Assembly (NCBI GenBank): GCA_964544885.1
Contig: CAZJDX010000005.1
Location: 62,001-126,000, forward strand
Direction of reading: 5' to 3'
From: QQVM01 sp964544885
GTDB lineage: Bacteria; Bacteroidota; Bacteroidia; AKYH767-A; 2013-40CM-41-45
Length of the DNA: 64,000 bases
Part shown: piece by piece, positions 36,046 through 43,636 of the stretch
Layout of the letters: the number at the start of each line of letters is the position of its first letter
Numbering within the stretch: position 1 is the first letter of the stretch
Program-made: the position numbers and the translations under genes
The notes under the pieces: model-generated
Seen by the model: only the letters and a program-made list of their open reading frames with translations
Database searches by the model: none
What the model was told of the DNA's origin: nothing

Positions 36046-36390
36046 TTATCCTCCTGCTTTTTTAACCTTATAACCGGCCTCAGCCAGTATTTTCACAATC
36101 CTGTCACGATGATCGCCCTGAATCAGTATTTCATGGTCTTTTACCGTTCCGCCTACACCGCATTTTGATTTTAACTCCCTTCCGAGTTTTTCAATATCAG
36201 CCTCGAGCCCGATAAATCCTGTGATCAACGTTACGACCTTGCCGCCCCTGTTTTTTTTATCCAGCATGACTTTCAGATCCTGCTGCTGCGGAGGTAGTGT
36301 GCGTGTCCCCTGTAAGGGTTTGGACTCATACCTGAAATCAGGATTGGTGGAGTAAACAACTCCGTCTTTAGGGTTTTGCTTTTTTGACAT
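36046..36390 (-). CDS. SUI1/YciH family translation factor
   Basis: A 114-residue protein. The C-terminal ~70 residues form a SUI1 (eIF1) domain: GGKVVTLITGFIGLEADIEKLGRELKSKCGVGGTVKDHEILIQGDHRDRIVKILAEAGYKVKK, shown here by its landmarks KVVTLITGF, CGVGGTVK and IQGDHRD. The N-terminal ~45 residues are basic and unstructured. YciH-type proteins bind the 30S subunit and influence start-site fidelity or stress translation. Length is typical. The gene is 83 bases downstream of the DgkA-type kinase on the same strand; functional linkage is not evident. Confidence 0.9.
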   Translation of the reverse strand: MSKKQNPKDGVVYSTNPDFRYESKPLQGTRTLPPQQQDLKVMLDKKNRGGKVVTLITGFIGLEADIEKLGRELKSKCGVGGTVKDHEILIQGDHRDRIVKILAEAGYKVKKAGG

Positions 36391-36473
36391 CGGATGACAA
36401 TATAGAAAGACGATACGAAAAGCTTTAGAAGACAGTCAGGGAATGTAATTGCTGGTTTCCAGCCGACCCTTTT

Positions 36474-36863
36474 CTATCCGGTGACAGTCATATGTAACAA
36501 GGCAAGAGATTTGGGAATGAAAATGATCAGACCGATCACTGCCGAGATAATGGCGACTACCAGAACCGCTGCTGCTGCCGTATCTTTGATATGTTTTGCT
36601 GTCTCATGATAACCAGGAGAGAGAAGATCTGTTTTTAATTCAAGTGAAGTATTCAGCAATTCAGCAGTCAGAACAGAAGCAATACATAGCAACAGGATAC
36701 ACCATTCCACAACACTTACCTTAAGCAATATTGCAAGTAGTATGACCAGCACTGCCACTAAAATATGAAACCTGAAATTGAACTGTGTCCTGAATGCCAA
36801 CGAAATTCCAGATAAGGCCCAGGAAAGACTTTTTATTGTTTGTTTGATCTGCTTTCTCACCAA
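36474..36863 (-). CDS. Diacylglycerol/undecaprenol kinase family protein (DgkA-like)
   Basis: A 129-residue membrane protein with three hydrophobic segments. The family core is present: FRTQFNFRFHILVAVLVI, then the catalytic/metal region ELLNTSLELKTDLLSPGYHETAKHIKDTAAAAVLVVA, with the conserved E...N...E and K-D-x-A-A-A-A. In DgkA proteins these residues phosphorylate diacylglycerol or undecaprenol at the membrane. Length matches the family. It lies 7 bases after a YegS-type lipid kinase, which itself follows an LTA-synthase-like gene by 7 bases, so all three are one transcription unit. Lipid substrate is not determined by sequence. Confidence 0.88.
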   Translation of the reverse strand: MVRKQIKQTIKSLSWALSGISLAFRTQFNFRFHILVAVLVILLAILLKVSVVEWCILLLCIASVLTAELLNTSLELKTDLLSPGYHETAKHIKDTAAAAVLVVAIISAVIGLIIFIPKSLALLHMTVTG

Positions 36864-36870
36864 TGGCTGA

Positions 36871-37755
36871 TTAGAATTCCGAAGGTCGCAGGATAGTTAC
36901 TGAGGCGGGAACCATGCGAATCCCGATATTACCAGAAAAGCTGACCGGCTCACCATCAATATGTCCTTTCAAAAGTTTACTATTGATTACTTCCGCGTGA
37001 GTAACATGTTGTGATTCGAAATATTTGGAACGGAACAGAATATTATTCATCATCCGGTATATCAGATGGGGAGCTTTAATGGCGGGAAACTTTTTAACCA
37101 TCACCAGATCTATTTTTCCATCCGTCACATTGGCAAATGGAGCAATGACGGCATTATTTCCAAACTGCGATGAATTGGCAAAAGTAAGGAGGAATGCTTC
37201 CCTGACTACACTTTTTCCGTCAATGACCATATTGTATTGGTAAGTCGGGTATTTATAAAACTCTTTGAGGACCAATTTAACATAGGTTGAATAACCCCGC
37301 TTTGCCGCACCGGCAAAGAGATGCGCGATATGGGCATCAAAGCCAATACCGAAAGTGCCAAGACATAATTTCTCATTGATCCTGAGGCTGTCCATGGAAA
37401 GAGGTACAGAGTGATTCAGTGCCTGTACCGCTTTGACAAAATTCATTGGTATTCTGAGGTGCCTTGCCAGCCCGTTTCCTGACCCGGTTGGAATGATTCC
37501 CAATGAAGTTCCCGAACCATAGAGCCCCTGTGCCGTTTCATTCACCGAGCCATCACCACCGACGGCAACTACCATCTCATAATTATTATCCGCGGCCTCC
37601 CGGCTGAGAATCGCAGCATGTCCGGGTGCTTCAGTAAAACGGATTTCCGGCTCGTAAAGGTCTTTGTCAGTATGCTGAATAATCCACTCAGTGAAATGTT
37701 TTTTATTTCTGGCACCGGACTTCGGGTTGATAATAAAGCGGATTTTCTTCTTCAT
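36871..37755 (-). CDS. Lipid kinase, DagK/YegS (diacylglycerol kinase catalytic) family
   Basis: A 294-residue soluble lipid kinase with the diacylglycerol kinase catalytic fold. It shows the N-terminal nucleotide segment RFIINPKSG, the GGDGSVNETAQGL nucleotide loop (G-G-D-G), and GIIPTGSGNGLARHLRIP. Members phosphorylate diacylglycerol (DgkB), sphingosine-type lipids or phosphatidylglycerol-related lipids (YegS). The chain is complete. It sits between an LTA-synthase-like transferase and a DgkA-type kinase with 7-base gaps, an arrangement that suggests recycling of the diacylglycerol by-product of the transferase. A sphingolipid role is possible in Bacteroidetes. Confidence 0.9.
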   Translation of the reverse strand: MKKKIRFIINPKSGARNKKHFTEWIIQHTDKDLYEPEIRFTEAPGHAAILSREAADNNYEMVVAVGGDGSVNETAQGLYGSGTSLGIIPTGSGNGLARHLRIPMNFVKAVQALNHSVPLSMDSLRINEKLCLGTFGIGFDAHIAHLFAGAAKRGYSTYVKLVLKEFYKYPTYQYNMVIDGKSVVREAFLLTFANSSQFGNNAVIAPFANVTDGKIDLVMVKKFPAIKAPHLIYRMMNNILFRSKYFESQHVTHAEVINSKLLKGHIDGEPVSFSGNIGIRMVPASVTILRPSEF

Positions 37756-37762
37756 CGTTCGC

Positions 37763-39652
37763 TCATTTCATTTTATTGTTGATCAACGCGTCATTGTAAG
37801 TTTGAATAATCGCTTTGATCTTCCTCTCCATACGTGCCGTTCTCAATGTGTCGATAGAGACCAGATTCCTGGTGAGAAGGCTGTCGGAAGTAAACTTATA
37901 AAGGGAGTTTCCCTGCACCGTATCAAGGATAAGACTATAATCACCCTCTATGTACTGATAGGTATCGTTCAGGTAATTGACGGCGAAACCACCCTGAGTG
38001 CTGTCAAATACACTCTTTCCAAAAGAAAAATAAGCCTGATCGAAATTAAGATAGTCCATAACGCTCGGTAAAATATCTATCTGCTGACTCACCCTGGAAC
38101 TCATTTCTTTGAGACTCCCATCAGGCCTGAAAAAAATCAGGGGAATGGAATACATGCCGGTACGGTTTTGATAATAGGCTTGCTCTGACAAGGCGGTGTG
38201 ATCGCTGGTGATCACGAACAAAGTATGCTGGTACCAATTCTTTTCTCTGGAAATCTCAAAAAAAGCCCGGAGAGCATGGTCGGTATAACGAACACTTTTA
38301 TGAATGGGTAAGGTACCTTCCGGGAAGGAGGTTTGTAATGCGGGCGGTATACTGTATGGATGATGGGACGAGATGGTGAAAACCGTTGCAAAAAAAGGCT
38401 GGGGAAAGCTGCTTATTTCCTCAGCGAATCGTTCAAGGAAGGGCTCATCATAAATCCCCCAAGAACCGTCGAAATCCTTGTCATCGTTGTATTCGGTTCT
38501 GCCAAAATAGAGATCAAATCCGGCGGATTGTATGAAGTTATCAAAGCCCATGGTTCCATTGGAACCTCCATGGAAGAAGGAAGAATGGTAGTTTTTACTT
38601 TTCAGCAGGGAAGCCAGACTTGAAAAACTGTTTCCGGAGAAAGGTGAAGTGATAAAAGGTTCCGGCATAAGAGCCGGAATACCGGCAAGGATAGCGGGAA
38701 TTCCTTCTATAGATCGCTTGCAATTGGCGAAGGCATGCCGGAAAACCAGACTGTGATCCATAAGCGAATCCAGGAATGGGGTATACCCCTTGCCATCATT
38801 CAATTTACCTATGTATTCGTTTCCGATACTCTCCATAATGATCAGGACCAGGTTCAGATCCCTGAAGGTATCTGAGCGGGCCGGACTTATCCTGGCCTGA
38901 AAAATTTTCTCAAGCTCTTCCTGTGAATAATAATTTACCTCGTGCAGAGAAGCTTTGCCGTAAGTCTTTAAGAATGTAAAAGGACTGTTGAGAACAAGCG
39001 AAGCATATTGTCCTTTACCGTATTTTGCCGCGCTAAGAATGTTGATGGGTTTGTATTGTATTCCTCCTCTGAATCCGATGATTATCAATGCAAGGAAGAA
39101 TACATGCAGTATGATACGAAGGAGGGGAGATGGTTTTGATTTATGTACTTCCCGAAAGTTTGTTATTGGTACTCTGTTATAACCTTTTATCAGGATAAAT
39201 GACAAGAGGATAAAGATGAGGAGCAAATACCAGAAATCAATGATCATCACCGGAACCGTGTTTTTGAAATCATCCCCGTATGACATGATGTTCAGGACAT
39301 CCGCGGTGATTCTTTTTCCGGCAAAGCGGAATAGTCCACAGTCAATACAATTGAGCAGGAGCATGAAAATTCCCGGAATGAAATAGAGCACCTTCAGCAG
39401 AATCTGATAAGATTTACTGTAAAAGAAGCCAAATGGCATAAGGTGTAGCACCATGAACGGGGAGAGGAGAATTACGATGGCCGTAAGGTCGAATCTCAGA
39501 CCGTAATAAAAGGCACTGAGCAACTGAAGGGCACTGTACTCGCTGAAATAGGAAAAGTTGAAGACAAGAAACAGCGCCCTGCAAATGACGGACAGAAAAA
39601 GCAGCAGCAATGACCTTTGTACTAAGAGCAGGAGATTACTTTTATAAGTCAC
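37763..39652 (-). CDS. LTA-synthase-like membrane sulfatase-fold transferase
   Basis: A 629-residue protein; the start is GTG 39652. Five membrane segments occupy about residues 1-180, then an extracellular/periplasmic alkaline-phosphatase-superfamily domain. Metal and catalytic residues are visible: Glu in IIMESIGNEY (~274), the nucleophile position in KRSIEGIPAI (Ser314), DH in TSDHTAL, and HH in ISSHHPYSIPP. LtaS uses phosphatidylglycerol as a glycerophosphate donor and releases diacylglycerol; relatives transfer phosphoethanolamine. Serine instead of the usual LtaS threonine is notable. Gram-negative relatives modify glycans or lipids. The actual acceptor is unknown. It heads the trio with two lipid kinases. 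Confidence 0.87.
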   Translation of the reverse strand: MTYKSNLLLLVQRSLLLLFLSVICRALFLVFNFSYFSEYSALQLLSAFYYGLRFDLTAIVILLSPFMVLHLMPFGFFYSKSYQILLKVLYFIPGIFMLLLNCIDCGLFRFAGKRITADVLNIMSYGDDFKNTVPVMIIDFWYLLLIFILLSFILIKGYNRVPITNFREVHKSKPSPLLRIILHVFFLALIIIGFRGGIQYKPINILSAAKYGKGQYASLVLNSPFTFLKTYGKASLHEVNYYSQEELEKIFQARISPARSDTFRDLNLVLIIMESIGNEYIGKLNDGKGYTPFLDSLMDHSLVFRHAFANCKRSIEGIPAILAGIPALMPEPFITSPFSGNSFSSLASLLKSKNYHSSFFHGGSNGTMGFDNFIQSAGFDLYFGRTEYNDDKDFDGSWGIYDEPFLERFAEEISSFPQPFFATVFTISSHHPYSIPPALQTSFPEGTLPIHKSVRYTDHALRAFFEISREKNWYQHTLFVITSDHTALSEQAYYQNRTGMYSIPLIFFRPDGSLKEMSSRVSQQIDILPSVMDYLNFDQAYFSFGKSVFDSTQGGFAVNYLNDTYQYIEGDYSLILDTVQGNSLYKFTSDSLLTRNLVSIDTLRTARMERKIKAIIQTYNDALINNKMK

Positions 39653-39683
39653 GGATACGAATGTAAGGTCTGCCTGTAAATAA

Positions 39684-39710
39684 AAAAAGCCGCAGAATGT
39701 GCGGCTTTTT
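39684..39710 (-). terminator. Rho-independent terminator after the DUF5011 lipoprotein
   Basis: A perfect 11-bp stem AAAAAGCCGCA / TGCGGCTTTTT with loop GAATG. The T-run on the minus strand follows the hairpin directly. It ends the lipoprotein gene at 39728 and separates it from the LTA-synthase-like gene. Because A- and T-tracts flank both sides it could also act on the plus strand. Confidence 0.9.
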
Positions 39711-39727
39711 CTATTTGGAAATAAATA

Positions 39728-40420
39728 TTATTGACGCGTGTAGGTGGCAGTACCTCTGACGGAACCTGTACAACCCACGGTAGTTACCTCATCATCATAC
39801 ACCAGTATAAAACCATCAGCAATGGCGGTGAATGAAACGCTGGTGAAACGGTGATCCACCACATCACATGCGCCCGGGCCGCTGCCGATGTTTGAACCAA
39901 TCTGGGAAGGGATTTCCAGTGAACCGTTTGAGAGCCGGTTGGCATAGATTCCGGTATTATTTGCGTAGTCAGCAAATTTGTTGAAATGAACACGGTTGTT
40001 CAGCGTCTCATCTACGGTGATGGTTTGAGTGTAATTGAATACCAAACCAGGTACGGTATCGTGAACATTATAATCCCCTGCAAAACCTTCCGCGTCATTT
40101 TTCACCCGGATGGTACGCAAAGCTGATCCGACATTTCCTGCAGCATCGGTTGCTGTATAGGTGATGGTATAGGTTCCAACCTGATTCAGGTTAGGATTGG
40201 TAGCGCTATAATCAGAACTGACCGTCACGGTACCATCTTCATCATCGCTTGCTGTAGCGCCCGGATCGGCCCAACTTGCAGTATTAAGTGAAATCTCAAG
40301 AGAGGCATCACCCAACAAGGTGACCACAGGAGGGGTGGTGTCGTCCTTTGAACAAGAACTTAAAAAAACGATGCTCAGTATCATGGATACCGAAAGCATG
40401 GAAAGGATAATTTTCTTCAT
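39728..40420 (-). CDS. Lipoprotein with bacterial Ig-like (DUF5011/HYR) domain
   Basis: A 230-residue lipoprotein. The signal MKKIILSMLSVSMILSIVFLSSC ends in the lipobox Cys at residue 23, and the following SKDD is typical of Bacteroidetes surface-export lipoproteins (acidic/Lys residues after Cys). Residues ~30-108 form one immunoglobulin-like DUF5011 domain with TPPVVTLLGDASLEI and GTYTITYTATDAAGNVG. The remaining ~120 residues are beta-rich with a Cys pair (CDVV, GCTGS) and no recognised family. Function unknown; the Ig domain suggests adhesion or a spacer. It is followed by a strong terminator. Confidence 0.85.
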   Translation of the reverse strand: MKKIILSMLSVSMILSIVFLSSCSKDDTTPPVVTLLGDASLEISLNTASWADPGATASDDEDGTVTVSSDYSATNPNLNQVGTYTITYTATDAAGNVGSALRTIRVKNDAEGFAGDYNVHDTVPGLVFNYTQTITVDETLNNRVHFNKFADYANNTGIYANRLSNGSLEIPSQIGSNIGSGPGACDVVDHRFTSVSFTAIADGFILVYDDEVTTVGCTGSVRGTATYTRQ

Positions 40421-40508
40421 TGTTTAATTTTTATCAGGTTAATAATTATCTAATTTCTATGGGGCGAAATTACTAATAATTTGAAACCAATTACTAAAAA
40501 TAAAGTTA

Positions 40509-40516
40509 TAGCTTTG
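40509..40516 (+). promoter_or_regulatory. TAGCTTTG element before the first Ala/Glu lipoprotein
   Basis: TAGCTTTG at 40509-40516 matches TAnnTTTG, 27 bases before the ATG at 40543. A TTG at 40481-40483 is 25 bases upstream, slightly long for the -33 spacing. Confidence 0.5.
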
Positions 40517-40542
40517 CATTAACCAAACCAATCTAATCTAAG

Positions 40543-40872
40543 ATGAAAAAAGTATTATCACTTCTTTTAGTTGCCGGAATGGCAGCTATGATTTCCTGCG
40601 GGCCCAGCGCGGAAGAAAAAGCCGCTGCAGAAAAAGCCATCCAGGATTCTATTGCCAATGCTGAAAAGATGATCGCTGACTCTATCGCCGCAGCAGAAGC
40701 TGCCGCCATGGAGGCTGCCGCTGCTGCCGAAAAGGCCATTGCTGATTCCATAGCTGCAGCTGAAGAAGAAGCAAAAGCAAAAGCCAAGAAGAGCGCAGCT
40801 AAGCCAAAGCCAAAAACAAAAGAGGAAAAGAAAATTGAAGAAGCCAAGAAAGTAACCGGCGGACGAGGCTAA
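40543..40872 (+). CDS. Ala/Glu-rich lipoprotein, copy 1 (109 aa)
   Basis: A 109-residue lipoprotein with signal MKKVLSLLLVAGMAAMISC (Cys19) and mature start GPSAEEKAAAEKAIQDSIA. The mature part is almost wholly Ala, Glu, Lys and Asp with repeated AEKAIADSIAAAE-like 11-residue units, predicting a long coiled coil or amphipathic helix. A basic Lys/Pro tail (KKSAAKPKPKTKEEKK) follows. It is a paralogue of the 71-residue gene at 41042-41257, sharing the signal and first ~28 residues. Helical anchored lipoproteins of this kind can tether the outer membrane to peptidoglycan, as Lpp does, but no evidence shows that here. It has its own terminator. Confidence 0.8.
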   Translation: MKKVLSLLLVAGMAAMISCGPSAEEKAAAEKAIQDSIANAEKMIADSIAAAEAAAMEAAAAAEKAIADSIAAAEEEAKAKAKKSAAKPKPKTKEEKKIEEAKKVTGGRG

Positions 40873-40874
40873 GA

Positions 40875-40910
40875 AAAAAAGGGGTAATTTGACAATTTTA
40901 CCCCTTTTTT
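40875..40910 (+). terminator. Terminator after lipoprotein copy 1
   Basis: AAAAAAGGGGTAA, loop, then TTACCCCTTTTTT forms a 13-bp stem whose 3' side ends in a T-run. Position directly after the stop (40870-40872) fits an intrinsic terminator. The A-tract on the 5' side makes it potentially bidirectional. Confidence 0.85.
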
Positions 40911-40980
40911 CATATTTTGGATTAATTATGAAGAGGGGACTTTATCAGCATCATGCTGTTAATTATTCCTTTTAAGTGTA

Positions 40981-41010
40981 TTGTTATTCCATCTTTTTAA
41001 TTTAATTTTG
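40981..41010 (+). promoter_or_regulatory. Promoter of lipoprotein copy 2
   Basis: TTG at 40981-40983, a 19-base spacer and TAATTTTG at 41003-41010 give a full Bacteroidetes promoter. The -7 element is followed by CGCCC, as at the tRNA-Arg promoter. The leader to ATG 41042 is about 25 bases. Confidence 0.75.
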
Positions 41011-41041
41011 CGCCCACTAAATTAACAACCAAAAGAACAAA

Positions 41042-41257
41042 ATGAAAAAAGTACTCTCTACCTTGCTTGTAGCTTCCATGTTCGCTATCGTAGCATGCGG
41101 ACCTAGCGCAGAAGATAAAGCTGCTGCTGAAAAAGCTACTCAGGATTCAATCGCTGCTGCTGAAGAAGCCGCTGCTGCCGCTGCAGAGCAGGCTGCTATG
41201 CAGGATTCAGCAATGAATGCCGTTGAAACTGTTGTTGACTCCGCTATGGCTCAGTAA
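41042..41257 (+). CDS. Ala/Glu-rich lipoprotein, copy 2 (71 aa)
   Basis: A 71-residue lipoprotein, too small for a domain assignment. The signal MKKVLSTLLVASMFAIVAC (Cys19) and the start GPSAEDKAAAEKATQDSIA are near-identical to the 109-residue gene just upstream, so the two are tandem paralogues. The mature part is Ala/Glu-rich helix with DSIAAAEEAAAAAAEQAA, ending in VVDSAMAQ, without the basic tail of copy 1. It has a strong promoter of its own, so high expression is likely. Function unknown; an outer-membrane helical lipoprotein of Lpp-like architecture is an inference from composition only. Confidence 0.8.
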   Translation: MKKVLSTLLVASMFAIVACGPSAEDKAAAEKATQDSIAAAEEAAAAAAEQAAMQDSAMNAVETVVDSAMAQ

Positions 41258-41280
41258 TCGATCCATAAAGTCAAAAGATT

Positions 41281-41317
41281 AAGGAGGGGTTCCGTTAAAG
41301 GATCTCCTCTTTTTTTA
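41281..41317 (+). terminator. Probable terminator after lipoprotein copy 2
   Basis: AAGGAGG and CTCCTCTTTTTTT form an imperfect stem around TTCCGTTAAAGGAT, followed by a seven-base T-run. The stem is weaker than at copy 1. Confidence 0.6.
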
Positions 41318-41446
41318 TGCATAATGAAAAACAGGATACAGCTCCGGATGAAAGCGCAGCTTGTCGGATGAATAACCGGATGTTCCGGGAATACCCTGCT
41401 TCAACAAAGCAAGTAATCCGATCAGCCTATCCGATTTGTCCTTAAA

Positions 41447-41575
41447 TTATTTTTGGGTCTTGCAATCGGAACAATTGCCCCCTGAACCGCTCGTTTTTTT
41501 ACTAAAGATCTTTCGAAATACATAAACCATTGCGGCGGAAAAGAGTAGAATAACGATTAAGAATTGTATATCCAT
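41447..41575 (-). CDS. Small FeoB-associated-type Cys membrane protein (42 aa)
   Basis: A 42-residue ORF on the minus strand. It has one N-terminal membrane helix (MDIQFLIVILLFSAAMVYVF), a basic stretch RKIFSKKTSGSGG and the C-terminal CSDC motif (Cys35, Cys38), ending KTQK. This layout matches the FeoB-associated Cys-rich membrane protein family (Pfam PF12669), small proteins usually encoded next to feoB. No feoA or feoB is in the window, so iron transport is not shown here. A TATCTTTG at 41599-41592 on the minus strand gives a promoter with a leader of about 10-15 bases. Confidence 0.7.
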   Translation of the reverse strand: MDIQFLIVILLFSAAMVYVFRKIFSKKTSGSGGNCSDCKTQK

Positions 41576-41591
41576 TTCCTGAAGGGAAGAA

Positions 41592-41619
41592 CAAAGATAA
41601 TCTATTTTAGATAAGTTTG
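41592..41619. promoter_or_regulatory. Divergent promoters: small Cys protein (-) and E1 gene (+)
   Basis: TATCTTTG on the minus strand (41599 to 41592) and TAAGTTTG on the plus strand (41612-41619) are back to back in a 62-base intergenic region. Both match TAnnTTTG. The plus element places transcription near 41627, before ATG 41638 and after the TTG at 41617. No clean TTG -33 is seen for either. Confidence 0.55.
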
Positions 41620-41637
41620 CGGACAGATACTACAGTG

Positions 41638-43614
41638 ATGAATTATAACAGGTCTGCATTTTCCAATGATCAACTCCGTTCCGTTTACAGGGAATTACTC
41701 CTGCCCAGAATGATCGAAGAGAAGATGCTCGTCTTACTGAGACAAGGTAAGATCGCAAAATGGTTTTCCGGAATAGGGCAGGAAGCGATTGCGGTTGCCT
41801 GCGGTTTAGCTCTGAATCAGGATGAATACATTTTGCCTATGCACCGGAATCTGGGTGTATTTACCTCCAGAAAGATCCCTCTACACCGGCTCTTCTCTCA
41901 ATGGCAAGGCAAGAACGGAGGATTTACCAAAGGCCGTGACCGCTCCTTTCATTTTGGAACCCAGGAATACAGGATCATTGGCATGATTTCACATCTTGGT
42001 CCGCAGATGGGTGTGGCCGATGGAATTGCACTTGCACATCTCCTGAAGAATGAGAAAGCGGTTACTGCGGTCTTCACCGGTGACGGTGGTGCGAGTGAGG
42101 GTGATTTTCATGAAAGTATCAATGTCGCGGCAGTATGGGACCTTCCTGTGATCTTCATCGTTGAAAATAATGGTTATGGATTATCCACTCCTTCCAACGA
42201 ACAATTCAGGATGAAGCAATTCATCGACAAAGGGATTGGATATGGAATTGAAGCCATCCAGGTTGACGGGAATAATATACTGGAGACACTTTCCACCATA
42301 CGTTCCATTGCGGAGAGTATAAGACAAAATCCAAGACCGGTTCTTCTTGAATGTATGACTTTCAGAATGCGGGGTCATGAAGAGGCTTCGGGTACTAAGT
42401 ACGTGCATCCGGCTTTACTTGAAAGCTGGGCGCTGAAAGATCCTGTCAATAATTTCGAGAAATTTCTCCTTGAGGAAAAAGTTATTTCGGAGTCTGATAT
42501 TATTCTGATGCGCAAAGAAATAAAGCAACTGATCGAAGATAATCTTGAAATAACTTTCAGGGAGGAAATGCCCGCTGCGGATTCGGACACAGAAACTGCC
42601 GAGGTGTATGCACCGAGGAAACTTCCCTTTGTCCCCCCCACTGAAAAGGTCAGTGAAAAAAGATTTCTCGATGCCATCACAGAAGGAATGCGTCAGTCCA
42701 TGCTCCGTTTCCCGGAACTCGTCATCATGGGACAAGACATTGCCGAATACGGTGGCGTATTCAAGGCCACTCAGGGTTTTGTGGAAGAGTTTGGAAAGGG
42801 GAGGGTCCGCAATACACCGATCTGTGAATCGGCAATCGTTGGCGCCGGACTCGGACTCTCCATCAAGGGTATGAAATCCATCATTGAAATGCAATTCGCT
42901 GATTTCGTTACCTGCGCTTTCAACCAGATCGTGAATAATCTGGCCAAGACACATTATCGTTGGGGACAGAATGTGGATGTGGTGGTGCGAATGCCTACCG
43001 GTGCGGGAGTAAATGCAGGTCCTTTTCACTCCCAGTCCAATGAAGCCTGGTTCACACATTGTCCGGGACTGAAGGTGGTTTATCCCGCATTCCCCTCTGA
43101 TGCCAAAGGTTTGTTAATCTCTTCGATTGAAGATCCCAATCCGGTAATGTATTTTGAACACAAAGCTTTATACAGAAGCATCAGCGGAATCGTACCTGAT
43201 GATTATTTCTCCATTCCATTCGGAAAAGCATCGCTGGTTCAGGAAGGGGAGGATGTCAGCATTGTTGCCTATGGATTTTCCGTTCACTGGGCTATGGAAT
43301 ACCTGAGGCAACATCCGGAAATTTCAGCCGACCTGATAGACCTTCGTACTCTTATACCCTGGGATAAGGAATGTGTCGCCAAGTCAGTAAAGAAAACCGG
43401 GAAGGTGATAATTTTTCATGAGGATAGTCTGGTCGGAGGTTTCGGCGCGGAAATAGCGGCCTTTCTTGCCGGAAACTGTTTTGAGTACCTGGATGCTCCG
43501 GTAATTCGCTGTGCAAGCCTCGAAACTCCGATACCTATGAACCTGAATCTGGAAGCGAACTATCTTGCAAAAGACAGGTTTGGAGATGCTTTACAAGAGC
43601 TTCTGGCTTATTGA
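41638..43614 (+). CDS. 2-oxoacid dehydrogenase E1, fused alpha and beta subunits
   Basis: A 658-residue thiamine-diphosphate enzyme. I chose ATG 41638; the TTG at 41617 lies in the predicted -7 element. Residues ~10-300 are the alpha part, with the TDP motif GDGGASEGDFHESINVAAVW...ENNGYGLST. Residues ~340-655 are the beta part, with IAEYGGVFKATQGFVEEFGKGRVRNTPICESAIVGAGLGLS and MPTGAGVNAGPFHSQS. Fused E1 subunits are the branched-chain/pyruvate type common in Bacteroidetes. The enzyme decarboxylates a 2-oxoacid and passes the acyl group to lipoyl-E2. No E2 or E3 gene lies nearby. Substrate (pyruvate or branched-chain 2-oxoacid) is not resolved from sequence. Confidence 0.93.
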   Translation: MNYNRSAFSNDQLRSVYRELLLPRMIEEKMLVLLRQGKIAKWFSGIGQEAIAVACGLALNQDEYILPMHRNLGVFTSRKIPLHRLFSQWQGKNGGFTKGRDRSFHFGTQEYRIIGMISHLGPQMGVADGIALAHLLKNEKAVTAVFTGDGGASEGDFHESINVAAVWDLPVIFIVENNGYGLSTPSNEQFRMKQFIDKGIGYGIEAIQVDGNNILETLSTIRSIAESIRQNPRPVLLECMTFRMRGHEEASGTKYVHPALLESWALKDPVNNFEKFLLEEKVISESDIILMRKEIKQLIEDNLEITFREEMPAADSDTETAEVYAPRKLPFVPPTEKVSEKRFLDAITEGMRQSMLRFPELVIMGQDIAEYGGVFKATQGFVEEFGKGRVRNTPICESAIVGAGLGLSIKGMKSIIEMQFADFVTCAFNQIVNNLAKTHYRWGQNVDVVVRMPTGAGVNAGPFHSQSNEAWFTHCPGLKVVYPAFPSDAKGLLISSIEDPNPVMYFEHKALYRSISGIVPDDYFSIPFGKASLVQEGEDVSIVAYGFSVHWAMEYLRQHPEISADLIDLRTLIPWDKECVAKSVKKTGKVIIFHEDSLVGGFGAEIAAFLAGNCFEYLDAPVIRCASLETPIPMNLNLEANYLAKDRFGDALQELLAY

Positions 43615-43636
43615 TCTTTCCGTTCATGCTCAATGG

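Noticed and set aside
40533..40847. Open reading frame on the minus strand over the Ala/Glu lipoprotein
   Set aside because: It is a shadow of the Ala/Glu-rich plus-strand gene, whose codons give long Ala/Ser-rich frames in reverse; it has no start signal of its own.
41617..41637. TTG 41617 as start of the E1 gene
   Set aside because: It lies inside the TAAGTTTG element; ATG 41638 fits the family.
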